A stretch of 64,000 nt of DNA from Deferrisomatales bacterium. GTDB taxonomy: Bacteria > Desulfobacterota > Deferrisomatia > Deferrisomatales > JARGFW01. The translations under genes and the position numbers were made by a program. The notes below the pieces were generated by a model. The model did not search any database. It was not told where the DNA came from and worked only from the letters and a program-made list of their open reading frames with translations. This document shows, in pieces, positions 29,244-39,787 of the stretch (position 1 is its first letter; each line of letters starts with the position of its first letter). Where the stretch lies: assembly GCA_029211085.1 (NCBI GenBank), contig JARGFW010000001.1:48266-112265 (forward strand), in the 5' to 3' direction.

Positions 29244-30554
29244 TCAGCGTTCCAGAGGCGCCACGGCCCCGACATCCAGGCCCAGGCTATCCACCGCCTC
29301 GCAGCGAGCACAGGTGGCTGCCCACTCGGGCACCCCGCGGTGGCACTGGTCACACACGAACGCCACCGGCAGTTCGGCGCGTTCCCCGTACAACGCCGCG
29401 TGAAACGCCTTGGCGGCCCCGTCAAAAGAACCTATACGGCGTTGCGCCTCCCCAGCCAACAGCCGCCCGGCGCGGGTTCCCCCCACACCCTGGCGGTCGT
29501 CTTCCAGTAGTTTCAGGGCCTCCTCGTTGCGCCCCAGCTGCACCAGCAGGCGCGCGCGCAGCAGCAGCGGGATGCCGCCCTTCTTGCCCAGCTTGCGGTA
29601 CAGCTTGAGCATCTCCTCCACCTGGCCGTCATGTTCCCGCAGCGCTTCGGCCTTGAGCAGTAGACCGGCCTGGCCGCTGACCTGGTACCCGCGGGCCCAG
29701 GCCCGCAGCGCCGCCTCGCCATCCCCCAGTGCCAGCAGGGCGTCGCCCAGGGCTGCGTGAGCCGGGGCAAACACCTCGTCCTCCCGCACCACCTGCTCCA
29801 GCAACCCCTTGGCCCGGGCCGGAGGCAGGGTCGCCGCCTGCCGGTAACGGAACAGGGAGAGCTTGCGGCGTGCGGCCACCCGCTCGCCGCGCTCGGTGAC
29901 CTTGGCCAGGATGCGCCCCTGCACCCGCACCGCCTCGGCCCAGTTGCCCACCCCGGTGTACAGGTCGCGCAGGGTGCGCAGGGCGGGCAGATGCCCGGGG
30001 TCCACCTCCAGCCAACGGTTCAGGGTGGCTACCTGCCCCTCGAAGTTGTTGCGGCGGCGGTTGACATCGAGCAGCAGGGAGAGCACCTCGGAGTTGTGCG
30101 GCGCGCCCTTGAGCAGCCCCTTCAGCCGGCGCTCGGCCGCATCCACCCTGCCGTCGGCGAGTTCCATGCGCGCCGTCTCCAGAGCCACATAGGTCTCCCC
30201 CGGCGACTTGCGCTGGGCGCGCTGCAGCAGCCGCCGCGCGGCGCCGATCCTGCCCAGGGCCGCCCGGCTGCGCCCCTCCACCACCATCTGTCGGGCCTCA
30301 TCCTTGCGCTGGCTGCGGCGCGCGAAGCGCCAGAAAGCGAAGGAGCGCAGCGCCCCCTGGAACGCGGTGGCGAACACCGCCACTCCAAACCCGGTGAGGA
30401 AGAACAGAAACAGGATCAACGCAAAACTGGTGCGGATGGGCGCTTTGCCAGGAATGATCTTGAACTCGGTGATTCCCGGATTCAGGGAGAACACGTAGCC
30501 GAACGCCAGCAGGGCCACGACCAGTACCGCCACCGCGCGTAATTTCCCAGACAC
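29244..30554 (-). CDS. lapB: LapB-type TPR protein with LapA-like N-terminal membrane domain
   Basis: 436 residues. The N-terminal ~75 residues have two membrane helices separated by a short periplasmic loop (VAVLVVALLAFGYVF, then FALILFLFFLTGFGVAVFA), the DUF1049/LapA layout. A long array of TPR units follows (GRIGAARRLLQRAQRKSPGE through VQLGRNEEALKLLEDD). The C-terminal rubredoxin-like metal site is CDQCHRGVPEWAATCARC. In E. coli LapB regulates LpxC stability and LPS assembly, with LapA as a separate small partner; here both appear in one chain. The ATG at 30554 precedes a good anchor. It sits between a DksA-like gene and gpmI. Confidence 0.85.
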   Translation of the reverse strand: MSGKLRAVAVLVVALLAFGYVFSLNPGITEFKIIPGKAPIRTSFALILFLFFLTGFGVAVFATAFQGALRSFAFWRFARRSQRKDEARQMVVEGRSRAALGRIGAARRLLQRAQRKSPGETYVALETARMELADGRVDAAERRLKGLLKGAPHNSEVLSLLLDVNRRRNNFEGQVATLNRWLEVDPGHLPALRTLRDLYTGVGNWAEAVRVQGRILAKVTERGERVAARRKLSLFRYRQAATLPPARAKGLLEQVVREDEVFAPAHAALGDALLALGDGEAALRAWARGYQVSGQAGLLLKAEALREHDGQVEEMLKLYRKLGKKGGIPLLLRARLLVQLGRNEEALKLLEDDRQGVGGTRAGRLLAGEAQRRIGSFDGAAKAFHAALYGERAELPVAFVCDQCHRGVPEWAATCARCEAVDSLGLDVGAVAPLER

Positions 30555-30595
30555 GTCTCACCTCATCAGGAAGGGGGCGAACGGGTGCCCGCCGG

Positions 30596-30952
30596 TTATC
30601 TCGGGTTCTGTTGTTCCTCGATCGCCTTGCAGTCCACGCACAAGACGGTGTGGGGCAGGATCTGCAGCCGCGCCGCGCCGATCTCTTCACCACACGCCTC
30701 GCAGAAGCCGAAGGTATCGTGGTCAAGGCGCTCCAGGGCGTCGTCGATCTCCCGCAGTTGCCGCCGCTCCCGATCCCCCAGCCCCAGCAGCAGTTGCCGG
30801 GCCGCGGTGTTGGCGGCGGCATCGCCCACGTCCTGGGCTCCGTCCTGTCCCAGGGCGAAACCGTCATGGGTGCGGGTGCTGGCGTCGCCGGCGAGTTCCC
30901 TGCGCTGCGCCAACAACCGGCGGAAAAACTCCTCCTTCTGCTCCCTATCCAT
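30596..30952 (-). CDS. DksA/TraR-type C4 zinc-finger protein
   Basis: 118 residues, shorter than DksA (151) and nearer to the TraR-like group. The C4 zinc site is FCEACGEEI with LCVDCKAIEE. A coiled-coil region (EEFFRRLLAQRRELAGD, then LGDRERRQLREIDDALERL) carries DVGDAA at its tip, which fits the DxxDxA motif DksA uses in the RNA polymerase secondary channel. It is therefore likely a transcription factor acting with or without ppGpp. It lies between selB and lapB on the minus strand. Confidence 0.85.
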   Translation of the reverse strand: MDREQKEEFFRRLLAQRRELAGDASTRTHDGFALGQDGAQDVGDAAANTAARQLLLGLGDRERRQLREIDDALERLDHDTFGFCEACGEEIGAARLQILPHTVLCVDCKAIEEQQNPR

Positions 30953-31215
30953 CGGACCCTCCGACTGCAGTCGTTGCCCCGGTCACCCTCCCAGCAGGGG
31001 TGTACACGGTAAAGCCCCCACGCGCAGCATACCACGGCATCGTCCAGGTACTGGACCGTGGGGGAGCCTGGGGACGCCTGTAGGGGGCACGTCGCTCTGG
31101 GTGATCTTGACGGGAACCGCCGACGCAACGCGCCCCGGCGCCAACCGTACCGCAAGTACCGCCCTCTTCCCGCGGCCTTTCCGGTCGGGGCACACAGCCC
31201 GTTCGGCGGTTTGCC

Positions 31216-33150
31216 TCAGTCACGGCCCCGGGGACCGAGCACCCGCACATCACCTCGGCGCATGGTGATCTTTCTGCCGTCCAGGTACTCCAACAGGGGG
31301 ATGGTGTACTTGCGGGTGGTCCCGGTGATCTCCTTGATCTCCGGAACGCCGATCTCCGTCTGTCGCTCCAGCACCGCCACCACCTCCCGGCCCAGGCGCT
31401 CGAGAGCAGCGGTGGCGAAGAAGAACCCCTCCTTGGTGCGGGTGAGCACCCCGAGGCTCGCCAACAGGTCCAACACCGGCTGCAGGCTCGCGGCGCCCTC
31501 CCCCAGGTCGGCGGCAACCTCCTCCCGGGTGGGCGCGGCGTAGCCCCGTGCTTCCACGCAGGCGAGCACGCGTTCGCGCAGCTCTTCGTCGTCGGCGCTC
31601 AGGGTCACGGTGAAGTCGGTGCGCCGCACCAGGTCCTGGTCGAACACCACCCGCTGCTCGGCTGCCAACCGCTGCAACACGAACTCCACCAGCCGCGCCT
31701 CGATGTAGCGGGGGAACTTGGTACGCAGTTCCTCCAGGCCGAGCCCCTTGCGCAGGGGGTGTTCCCGATGGAACGTGGCCAGGGTTTCCAGGGCCCGCTC
31801 CTCCAGTCGAGATACCACCCCCGGGGCGTGATGCAGCTGGCTCTTGCGTTCGGTGACCAGGGCTGCACCGTTGCGCACCGCCAGCTGCAGCTGCCGGCGG
31901 GCCTCCTCCAGGGGCACCCCCAGAGTGACCTGGGTTTCCAGGGGGTCGAGCCCGGCGAAACCCCGCAACTGCAGGAACGTCGCCAGCTGCTCCCCCGGCT
32001 CGCCGCCATCCAAGATCTGTAGAGCACGCAGCACCTCGGGGTCGCGCCCCTTGTGCCGCCGGGGGCGTTGGTCCAGCACCCGCCCCCCCCCCACGGTGAC
32101 CACCGGCGACAGGGAGCGCACCACGAAGGGGTCCCCCGGGCAGGCGATGAACTGCTCGCTGGAGCGCAACTGCACATACGCCCCGTCCCCGGGCAACAGT
32201 TCGTCGCGATCGAGCAACGCCACCGTCACCGGCACCTCCTGGGTGGCCAGGTGCAGGCGTAGGTGGGTGCGATCGGCCAGGGGCTTGGTGGCCGAGGCCA
32301 GCAGCCGCAACCGGGCATCCACCATGTAGCTGGGGCGCAGTTCCCCCGGGTGGCTCACAGTGTCTCCCCGATGCAGGTCGTCCAGTTCCAGGCCGCTGAG
32401 GTTCAGAGCCACCCGCTGCCCGGCCGAAGCCCGCTCCACCAGGCGGCCGTGTACCTGGATGCCCCGCACCTTGCCGCGCCGGCCGCCCACCTGAACCTGC
32501 ACCTCATCGTCTTTGCGCACCCCGCCCGCCACCACGGTGCCGGTGACCACGGTGCCGAAACCCTTCATGGTAAATACCCGATCCACGGGCAGACGGAACG
32601 CCCCCTTGGCACTGCGCTGCTCCAGGGACGCCACCACGCGGTCCAGCGCGACGACCAGTGCGTCCATGCCGGCCCCGGTGACCGACGACACGGGCAGGAT
32701 CGGTGCTCCCTCCAAGAACGTCCCCGCCACCGTCTCGCGTACGTCTTCCCGGGCGAGAGCCACCATCTCTTCGTCCACCATGTCGGTCTTGGTCAGGGCC
32801 ACCAGACCGGTGGGAACCTGCAGCAGCGAGCAGATCTCCAGATGTTCGCGGGTCTGGGGCATCACCCCCTCGTCGGCAGCCACCACCAACATCACGAAAT
32901 CGATGCCGCTCACCCCGGCCACCATGTTCTTCACGAACCGCTCGTGACCCGGCACGTCCACGATCGCCAGTTCCTCGCCGCTGGGCAGTGACAGATGGGC
33001 GAAGCCGAGTTCGATGGTGATGCCGCGCTCCTTCTCCTCCTTGAGCCGGTCGGTGTCGATGCCGGTGAGGGCGCGCACCAGGGACGTCTTGCCGTGGTCG
33101 ATGTGACCCGCCGTGCCCAGAACCACCCGTTTCTGCGAACTACCTGCCAT
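31216..33150 (-). CDS. selB: Selenocysteine-specific translation elongation factor SelB
   Basis: 644 residues from the ATG at 33150 (GAGAGG about nine bases upstream; a GTG at 33162 is an alternative). The GTPase domain has [14 protein letters not shown], the switch region [19 protein letters not shown] and LTKTDM. Domains 2 and 3 follow ([12 protein letters not shown]). The C-terminal winged-helix repeats that bind the SECIS hairpin end in [18 protein letters not shown]. It delivers Sec-tRNA to UGA codons, so this organism should make selenoproteins; selA, selC and any selenoprotein gene must lie outside the window. Confidence 0.95.
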   Translation of the reverse strand: MAGSSQKRVVLGTAGHIDHGKTSLVRALTGIDTDRLKEEKERGITIELGFAHLSLPSGEELAIVDVPGHERFVKNMVAGVSGIDFVMLVVAADEGVMPQTREHLEICSLLQVPTGLVALTKTDMVDEEMVALAREDVRETVAGTFLEGAPILPVSSVTGAGMDALVVALDRVVASLEQRSAKGAFRLPVDRVFTMKGFGTVVTGTVVAGGVRKDDEVQVQVGGRRGKVRGIQVHGRLVERASAGQRVALNLSGLELDDLHRGDTVSHPGELRPSYMVDARLRLLASATKPLADRTHLRLHLATQEVPVTVALLDRDELLPGDGAYVQLRSSEQFIACPGDPFVVRSLSPVVTVGGGRVLDQRPRRHKGRDPEVLRALQILDGGEPGEQLATFLQLRGFAGLDPLETQVTLGVPLEEARRQLQLAVRNGAALVTERKSQLHHAPGVVSRLEERALETLATFHREHPLRKGLGLEELRTKFPRYIEARLVEFVLQRLAAEQRVVFDQDLVRRTDFTVTLSADDEELRERVLACVEARGYAAPTREEVAADLGEGAASLQPVLDLLASLGVLTRTKEGFFFATAALERLGREVVAVLERQTEIGVPEIKEITGTTRKYTIPLLEYLDGRKITMRRGDVRVLGPRGRD

Positions 33151-33264
33151 CGGCCTGTACACCTCTCGGCGGATCGATAAATAGCGTTAAATGGCGGAAA
33201 ACCGGGCCGATGCTAGCAAACGGTCCGGAACGGCGCAAGCATGCCGCCGCCCCCGGCGTAGGGC

Positions 33265-34200
33265 TCAGGGGGCTGCGCGCGCCTTGCCCGGCAGCCCCCG
33301 TGTGGCCAGCAGGCATCCCCCCACCACCAGCGCCCCCCCCAGCCACTGGCTGAGCCCCGGCTGCTCCCCCAGCGCCACCCAGGAGAGGATGCCGATATAG
33401 AGCGGCAGGGTGTTGTAGAACGCCATCGCCCCGCCGGGACCGAGGCGGCGCACTCCCTCGTTCCACGCCAGGAACGCCACGAACGACGGTCCGGCGCCGA
33501 TGTAGAGCAGGGCCAGCACCAGGGTGGTGTCGAACGCTGGCACGGTGTGGCTCACCTCGACTCCCGCGGGCACCAGCAACAGCGGCACCGCCAGCGCGGT
33601 GGACACGCCGGTGACCCAGAACGTCCCGCGGCCGGCCATAGCCAGACGCCCCAACACCGAGTAGACCCCCCACAGGGTCACCGCCGCCAGCACCAGGAGA
33701 TCGCCGGGGTTCGCGCCGGATCGCCACAGACTCGATACGGACCCGCCGGAGACGATCGTCAACACACCCAGCAAGCTGAGCAGCGCCCCGGCGACCTGGA
33801 CCGGCCGCACCGGGTCGCCGAGCAGCCCCCGCGCCAGAAACACCGTGAGCAGCGGCCCCGCTCCGTTGATCAGACCGGCGTTGACCGCCGTGGTATGGTG
33901 CAACCCGGTGTACTGCAGTCCCTGAAACAGCACCACCCCGGCCAGCGCCATGCCCAACAGCAGCGCAACGTCTCGCCATGTGGGTGGAGCCCGCCACTCG
34001 CGGCGCCGCCACAGCACCACCGCGAACAGGCAGGAGGCCACCGCGGCGCGCACGAAGGTCAGGCTCCAGGGCCCGATCTTCTGGTGCAGCGCGCGGCCCA
34101 GCACTACGTTGCCGGCCCACAGTAGGGTAGCCAGGTTCACCAGAAGGTAGGCCTGTAGGCGCCGCCCCGCCCCGGGCCCCCCGGGAAGTAGTTTTCTCAA
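33265..34200 (-). CDS. EamA/DMT-family permease
   Basis: 311 residues with ten predicted helices in two EamA repeats (LLVNLATLLWAGNVVLGRAL and LLVLAAVTLWGVYSVLGRLA). The start is a TTG at 34200, chosen for the GAGGA six bases upstream; no ATG gives a full first helix. Substrates of this family (amino acids, metabolites, nucleotide sugars) cannot be told apart here. It is divergent from rsmE with a 35-base gap. Confidence 0.88.
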   Translation of the reverse strand: MRKLLPGGPGAGRRLQAYLLVNLATLLWAGNVVLGRALHQKIGPWSLTFVRAAVASCLFAVVLWRRREWRAPPTWRDVALLLGMALAGVVLFQGLQYTGLHHTTAVNAGLINGAGPLLTVFLARGLLGDPVRPVQVAGALLSLLGVLTIVSGGSVSSLWRSGANPGDLLVLAAVTLWGVYSVLGRLAMAGRGTFWVTGVSTALAVPLLLVPAGVEVSHTVPAFDTTLVLALLYIGAGPSFVAFLAWNEGVRRLGPGGAMAFYNTLPLYIGILSWVALGEQPGLSQWLGGALVVGGCLLATRGLPGKARAAP

Positions 34201-34235
34201 GGTTTTCCTCTATCTCGCCGAAGCGGAGAAACAGC

Positions 34236-34994
34236 ATGCCCCAGTTCATCGTCGCCAGCGCCGATCTCGACCTCGCCCGCGGTCGCGCGACCCTTCACGG
34301 CCCCGAGGCGAAACACTGCACCGCGGTGGTACGCCTGCGTGCCGGCGATCCAATCCTTCTCACCGACGGGTCGGGCCGGCGCTGGCAGGGAACCTGTGCC
34401 GGCGCAGGAGGTTCCCGGGTCCAGGTGGAACAACTGCAACCCCTGGCCGCCAACGAACCGGGGTTGCACCTGGAGCTGCTCCAGGGGCTGCCCAAAGGAG
34501 ACCGTTGGGACGACGTGCTGGAGAAGGGTACCGAGTTGGGCGTAACGGCGTTTCGCCCCCTCTACACCGCACGCAGCGTACCGCACATTCCGCTTCCGCG
34601 TCTGGACAAACGCATGCAGCGCTGGCATGAGAAACTGCGGGCGGCCCTGAAGCAGTGTGAACGCGGTCGCCTTCCCCTCCTGGAGGAACCCGCGCCCCTG
34701 GACCGCTGCCTGCGGCACCTGGGTCCTTGCGGCACAGGGGAACTGCGGCTGGTGCTGGCTGAACGCGCCTCTGGCGAACCCTGGCCGGACAGCGGCGCAA
34801 CCCGCACGATCCGCCTGGCCGTCGGTCCCGAAGGCGGCTGGGCCCCGGAAGAACGTCAGCTGCTGCAGGATGCGAACTTCCGCCCGGTTTCCCTGGGGCC
34901 TCGCATCCTACGCACCGACACCGCAGCCCTGGCCGGCTGCGCCCTGGTCATGCAGCGCTGGGGAGACCTTGTCTCTGCAGACGCCCGATGGTAG
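34236..34994 (+). CDS. rsmE: 16S rRNA (uracil-1498-N3)-methyltransferase
   Basis: 252 residues, the usual RsmE length. An N-terminal PUA-like domain (LHGPEAKHCTAVVRLRAGDPILLTDG written in parts) precedes a SPOUT methyltransferase domain with LPKGDRWDDVLEKGTELGV, KLRAALKQCERG, the knot LAVGPEGGWAPEE and SLGPRILRTDTAAL. It methylates U1498 of 16S rRNA with SAM. Confidence 0.93.
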   Translation: MPQFIVASADLDLARGRATLHGPEAKHCTAVVRLRAGDPILLTDGSGRRWQGTCAGAGGSRVQVEQLQPLAANEPGLHLELLQGLPKGDRWDDVLEKGTELGVTAFRPLYTARSVPHIPLPRLDKRMQRWHEKLRAALKQCERGRLPLLEEPAPLDRCLRHLGPCGTGELRLVLAERASGEPWPDSGATRTIRLAVGPEGGWAPEERQLLQDANFRPVSLGPRILRTDTAALAGCALVMQRWGDLVSADARW

Positions 34995-35034
34995 CTTCGC
35001 TCCACGATACCCGTTTCACGGAGGGATATGCGCG

Positions 35035-35472
35035 ATGAAGTGCCCCAAGTGCAACTACTCCAGCTTCGACTACCTTGAATCCTGCAAGCGCTGCGGGACG
35101 GACCTGCGCGACGCGCGCAGCCTGCTACAGATCATCTCGGTGTCCCCCGAGGATCAGGCTCCCGCCGCGCCGACGATGGAAATGCTCGATGAGGAGCCCC
35201 TGGACGAAGGCGCGCAGGCGGAGGAGAGTTCTTTCGGCGACATGCGGCCCCTGGACGAAGATGAAGAGATCCTGGATGGGCTGGACTTCGACGGGTCGTT
35301 CGACGACCTGGTGGAGCCGACCAGCTACGCCGACCAGGAGCCGCTGGTGGAACGGACGAGCTACGCAGACTCGGCTGCCGACGTTTCCCGAGATCCGGTC
35401 CCCCCCCTCGATGAGGAGAACGACGGGCTGCTAGACCTGGATTTTGGGGATCTGTTCGAAGAGAAGAAGTAG
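35035..35472 (+). CDS. Small zinc-ribbon protein with acidic tail
   Basis: 145 residues from the ATG at 35035, preceded by GGAGGGAT. The first 25 residues form a zinc ribbon (MKCPKCNYSSFDYLESCKRC). The remainder is strongly acidic and apparently disordered, with a repeated motif (EPTSYADQEPLVERTSYAD) and a DLDFGDLFEEKK ending. No enzyme fold is visible. Such MKCPKC proteins are common in deltaproteobacterial genomes but lack a known role. It lies between rsmE and tRNA-Phe. Confidence 0.75.
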   Translation: MKCPKCNYSSFDYLESCKRCGTDLRDARSLLQIISVSPEDQAPAAPTMEMLDEEPLDEGAQAEESSFGDMRPLDEDEEILDGLDFDGSFDDLVEPTSYADQEPLVERTSYADSAADVSRDPVPPLDEENDGLLDLDFGDLFEEKK

Positions 35473-35510
35473 AAGGAGCCGCGCTCTCTACAACGCACCC
35501 GGCAGCAGTC

Positions 35511-35540
35511 TTGACAGGCTGTCGGACGGTGGAGTAGCCT
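35511..35540 (+). promoter_or_regulatory. Promoter for tRNA-Phe
   Basis: A perfect TTGACA (35511-35516), an 18-base spacer and TAGCCT (35535-35540), 16 bases before the tRNA. Confidence 0.55.
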
Positions 35541-35556
35541 TCCGCACCTTACCGGC

Positions 35557-35632
35557 GCCCAGGTAGCTCAGTCGGTAGAGCAGGGGACTGAAAATCCCCG
35601 TGTCGGCGGTTCGATTCCGTCCCTGGGCACCA
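35557..35632 (+). tRNA. tRNA-Phe (anticodon GAA)
   Basis: 76 bases. Acceptor GCCCAGG pairs with CCTGGGC; D-arm GCTC...GAGC; anticodon stem GGGGA/TCCCC with loop CTGAAAA (GAA anticodon); T-arm with TTCGATT loop; encoded CCA at 35630-35632. Confidence 0.97.
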
Positions 35633-35704
35633 GTTTTACAGGACTCTCGCCAACCCTTGGGACACGCTGGGGACGCGCTGGAGTGAAATCGAGGTACAAA
35701 GAGA

Positions 35705-35733
35705 GCCCGAGCGGTCACCCCGCCCGGGCTTTT
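35705..35733 (+). terminator. Rho-independent terminator downstream of tRNA-Phe
   Basis: GCCCGAGCGG (35705-35714) pairs with CCGCCCGGGC (35720-35729) with one mismatch, followed by TTTT. It ends the tRNA transcript before the convergent glmS gene. Confidence 0.75.
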
Positions 35734-35831
35734 CTGTGTCAGCGTTGTTCGGCGCCCGGCCGCGGTCAGAAGAACACCCCGTGCCAGTAACTTTCGTACC
35801 TATACACCAACTTGCCTCAAGGCCCTGGCCC

Positions 35832-37661
<1,830 letters not shown>

Positions 37662-37678
37662 GGCTTTGAACTCCCTAA

Positions 37679-37742
37679 GGACGGTTTTGGGTTTTGGTTG
37701 GTGGGTTTTGGGTGAACCCACAACTCACGACTTAAAGCTCAC
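37679..37742. repeat. Degenerate short-word intergenic repeats
   Basis: The glmU-glmS gap holds a run of GGTTTTGGG-like words (37682-37711) followed by ACAACTCAC/CACAACTT words (37720-37747). It has the same character as the patches at 11010-11074 and 14579-14610, but with different words. Confidence 0.5.
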
Positions 37743-37754
37743 AACTTGCTTCCT

Positions 37755-39134
37755 CTACTTCTTCTTGCGCGGCCGGCGCGCGGCCCAGCCGTCCAGGTTG
37801 CGCTGCTTGGCCCGGGCGACACCCAAGGCCGCGTCCGGCACGTCCTGGGTGACGGTGGAGCCGGCGGCCACGGTGGCCTCGGCGCCAATCGTGACCGGCG
37901 CCACCAGGCTGGCGTTGGAGCCGATGAACGCGCCGTCGCCGATGACCGTGCGGTGCTTGTTGGCGCCGTCGTAGTTGCAGGTGATGGTACCGGCCCCGAT
38001 GTTGGCGCCATCTCCCACCAGGGTGTCCCCCAGATAGGAGAGGTGGTTGGCCTTGCTGCCGACCCCCAGGGTGGTCTTCTTCATCTCCACGAAGTTGCCG
38101 ACCCTGGAGCCCCGAAGCATCTCGGTGCCAGGGCGCAGGTGGGCGAACGGGCCCACCTGGGTGTCCGGCCCCACCTCGGCCTCGGCAAGCACGCAGTAAG
38201 GCTTGATGTGTGCGCCGGCGCCGATGACGCTGTCGGTCGCCACCACCCCCTGGTCCAGGCGCGCGCCGGCCGCCACCCGGGTGCTCCCCTCCAGCCGGCA
38301 GTTCGGCCCCACGCTGGCGTCGGGCTCCAGCGCCACCCCGGGTTCGATCCAGGTGGTGTCCGGGTCCTCCAGAGTCACTCCGGCCTCCATCCAGGCACGG
38401 TTGATGCGCCGCCGCAGCACCGCGGCGGCCGCGGCCAGGTGGGTGCGGGAGTTGATGCCCATCACCTCTTCCGGATCTTCCAGCACCAGGGAGGCTGCCC
38501 GACCCGCGGCGGCCGCCGCGGCCACCACGTCGGTCAGGTAGTACTCCCCCTGGCTGTTGGCGTTGCCCACCCGGGCCAGGGCCTCCCACAGCCAGGGCAG
38601 TTCCACGGCGTAGGTGCCGGTGTTGACCTCGTCGATCCGCAGTTCCTCCGGCGAGCAGTCGCGGTGCTCGACGATCCCCCGCAGGTTGCCGACGCCGTCG
38701 TGCACCAGGCGGCCGTAGCCGGAAGGGTCCGCCGGTCGCATGGACAGCACGGTGACCGCCGCGCCCGTGGCGGCGTGCTGTGCGGCCAGTCGGGTGAGGG
38801 TCTCCGAGCGCAACAGGGGGACGTCCCCACACAGGATCAGGGCGGTGCCGGCAAAACCCTGCAGGGCCTCCCGGGCGCACAGGGCGGCGTGGCCGGTGCC
38901 ATGCTGCTCGGCCTGCAGGGCGAACGCCAGGTCGGCGCCGGGCAGGGCGTCGCGCACCTGTTCTGCCTGGTGGCCCACCACGCACACCACCCGGCCCACC
39001 CCGGCGTCGCGGCAGGCCTCCACCGGGAAACGGATCAGGGGGCGGCCCAGCAGGGGATGGAGCACCTTGGCGCGCTCGGAGTTCATGCGGGTGCCCTTGC
39101 CGGCGGCGAGGATGAGGGAGCAGACCTGTTTCAT
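37755..39134 (-). CDS. glmU: Bifunctional GlmU: GlcN-1-P acetyltransferase / GlcNAc-1-P uridylyltransferase
   Basis: 459 residues. The N-terminal nucleotidyltransferase has LILAAGKGTRMNS, LQAEQHGTGHAAL and ILCGDVPLL. The C-terminal left-handed beta-helix has GNFVEMKKTTLGVGSKANHLSYLGD, with the acetyltransferase His in NHLSYLGD, and GAGTITCNYDGANKH. A basic tail RRPRKKK ends the chain. It makes UDP-GlcNAc from GlcN-1-P in two steps. It is followed by glmS on the same strand. Confidence 0.96.
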   Translation of the reverse strand: MKQVCSLILAAGKGTRMNSERAKVLHPLLGRPLIRFPVEACRDAGVGRVVCVVGHQAEQVRDALPGADLAFALQAEQHGTGHAALCAREALQGFAGTALILCGDVPLLRSETLTRLAAQHAATGAAVTVLSMRPADPSGYGRLVHDGVGNLRGIVEHRDCSPEELRIDEVNTGTYAVELPWLWEALARVGNANSQGEYYLTDVVAAAAAAGRAASLVLEDPEEVMGINSRTHLAAAAAVLRRRINRAWMEAGVTLEDPDTTWIEPGVALEPDASVGPNCRLEGSTRVAAGARLDQGVVATDSVIGAGAHIKPYCVLAEAEVGPDTQVGPFAHLRPGTEMLRGSRVGNFVEMKKTTLGVGSKANHLSYLGDTLVGDGANIGAGTITCNYDGANKHRTVIGDGAFIGSNASLVAPVTIGAEATVAAGSTVTQDVPDAALGVARAKQRNLDGWAARRPRKKK

Positions 39135-39226
39135 GGGGCGTTTCTCCAGCGCGTTCGGGTGGATCGTTCTGGACGCGGCGTCGCCATTATGTTTTTGGGG
39201 TCGGGGCCGTGCAACGCCGTGCCGGG

Positions 39227-39787
39227 TCAGGGCGCCGAGAGCAGTAGGTGCGGGCCGGCCGCGCGGATCTCCACCCGGTAGGCACCCAGGTAGTTCATGC
39301 CCAGCAGCCCGTCGGTGCCGGGCACGGCGTCGTGGACGATCACCTGCAGGGGGGCGGAGCGGCGCCCGCCCACCGCGATCACCACGCCCTCCGCCCAGCC
39401 GGCCTCCACCACGCCGTTGGCGGTGTGGACTTGAACCGGCGGGTCGGTGCGGATGGGGATGCCCAGACTTTGCACCACCCGTGGTGCCAGCACCGTGGAG
39501 GTGGCGCCGGTGTCCAGCACCAGCCGCACCGTGGCCTGGTCGTTCACCGTGGCTCCCACCACGAACCCCTGGGCCGCGCTTTCCAGGGGGATCAGGTGGG
39601 GCTGGGGCGCGGGGGGGAGCCGGTCGTCCAGGGCGCGAAGTTGGGCGTGGTACTGTGGGGGTACGGAGTGCAGGTTGTCGGCGAAGTGGGTTGAACCGCG
39701 CTCATCGACCCAGCGGTAGATCTCTGCCCGGGCGAAGCCCACCAGCGCGGCCAACAGACAAAGGCCAGCGCTCAGCGCCAGTGGCAC
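39227..39787 (-). CDS. Exported DUF4124-like/retropepsin-like aspartic protease
   Basis: 186 residues from a GTG at 39787 that lies inside the 3' end of the cytochrome gene (16-base overlap); no ribosome site is seen, so translation is probably coupled. A signal peptide ending FARA precedes EIYRWVDERGSTHFADN, which matches the DUF4124 pattern. The rest is a clan AA aspartic protease: catalytic LDTGATSTVLAPRVVQ, a flap-like GVVEAGWAEGVVIAVGG and GLLGMNYLGAYRVEI. One catalytic Asp per chain means it would act as a dimer. Its overlap with a 15-heme cytochrome suggests a role in maturing or anchoring that protein, but this is inference. Confidence 0.8.
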   Translation of the reverse strand: MPLALSAGLCLLAALVGFARAEIYRWVDERGSTHFADNLHSVPPQYHAQLRALDDRLPPAPQPHLIPLESAAQGFVVGATVNDQATVRLVLDTGATSTVLAPRVVQSLGIPIRTDPPVQVHTANGVVEAGWAEGVVIAVGGRRSAPLQVIVHDAVPGTDGLLGMNYLGAYRVEIRAAGPHLLLSAP

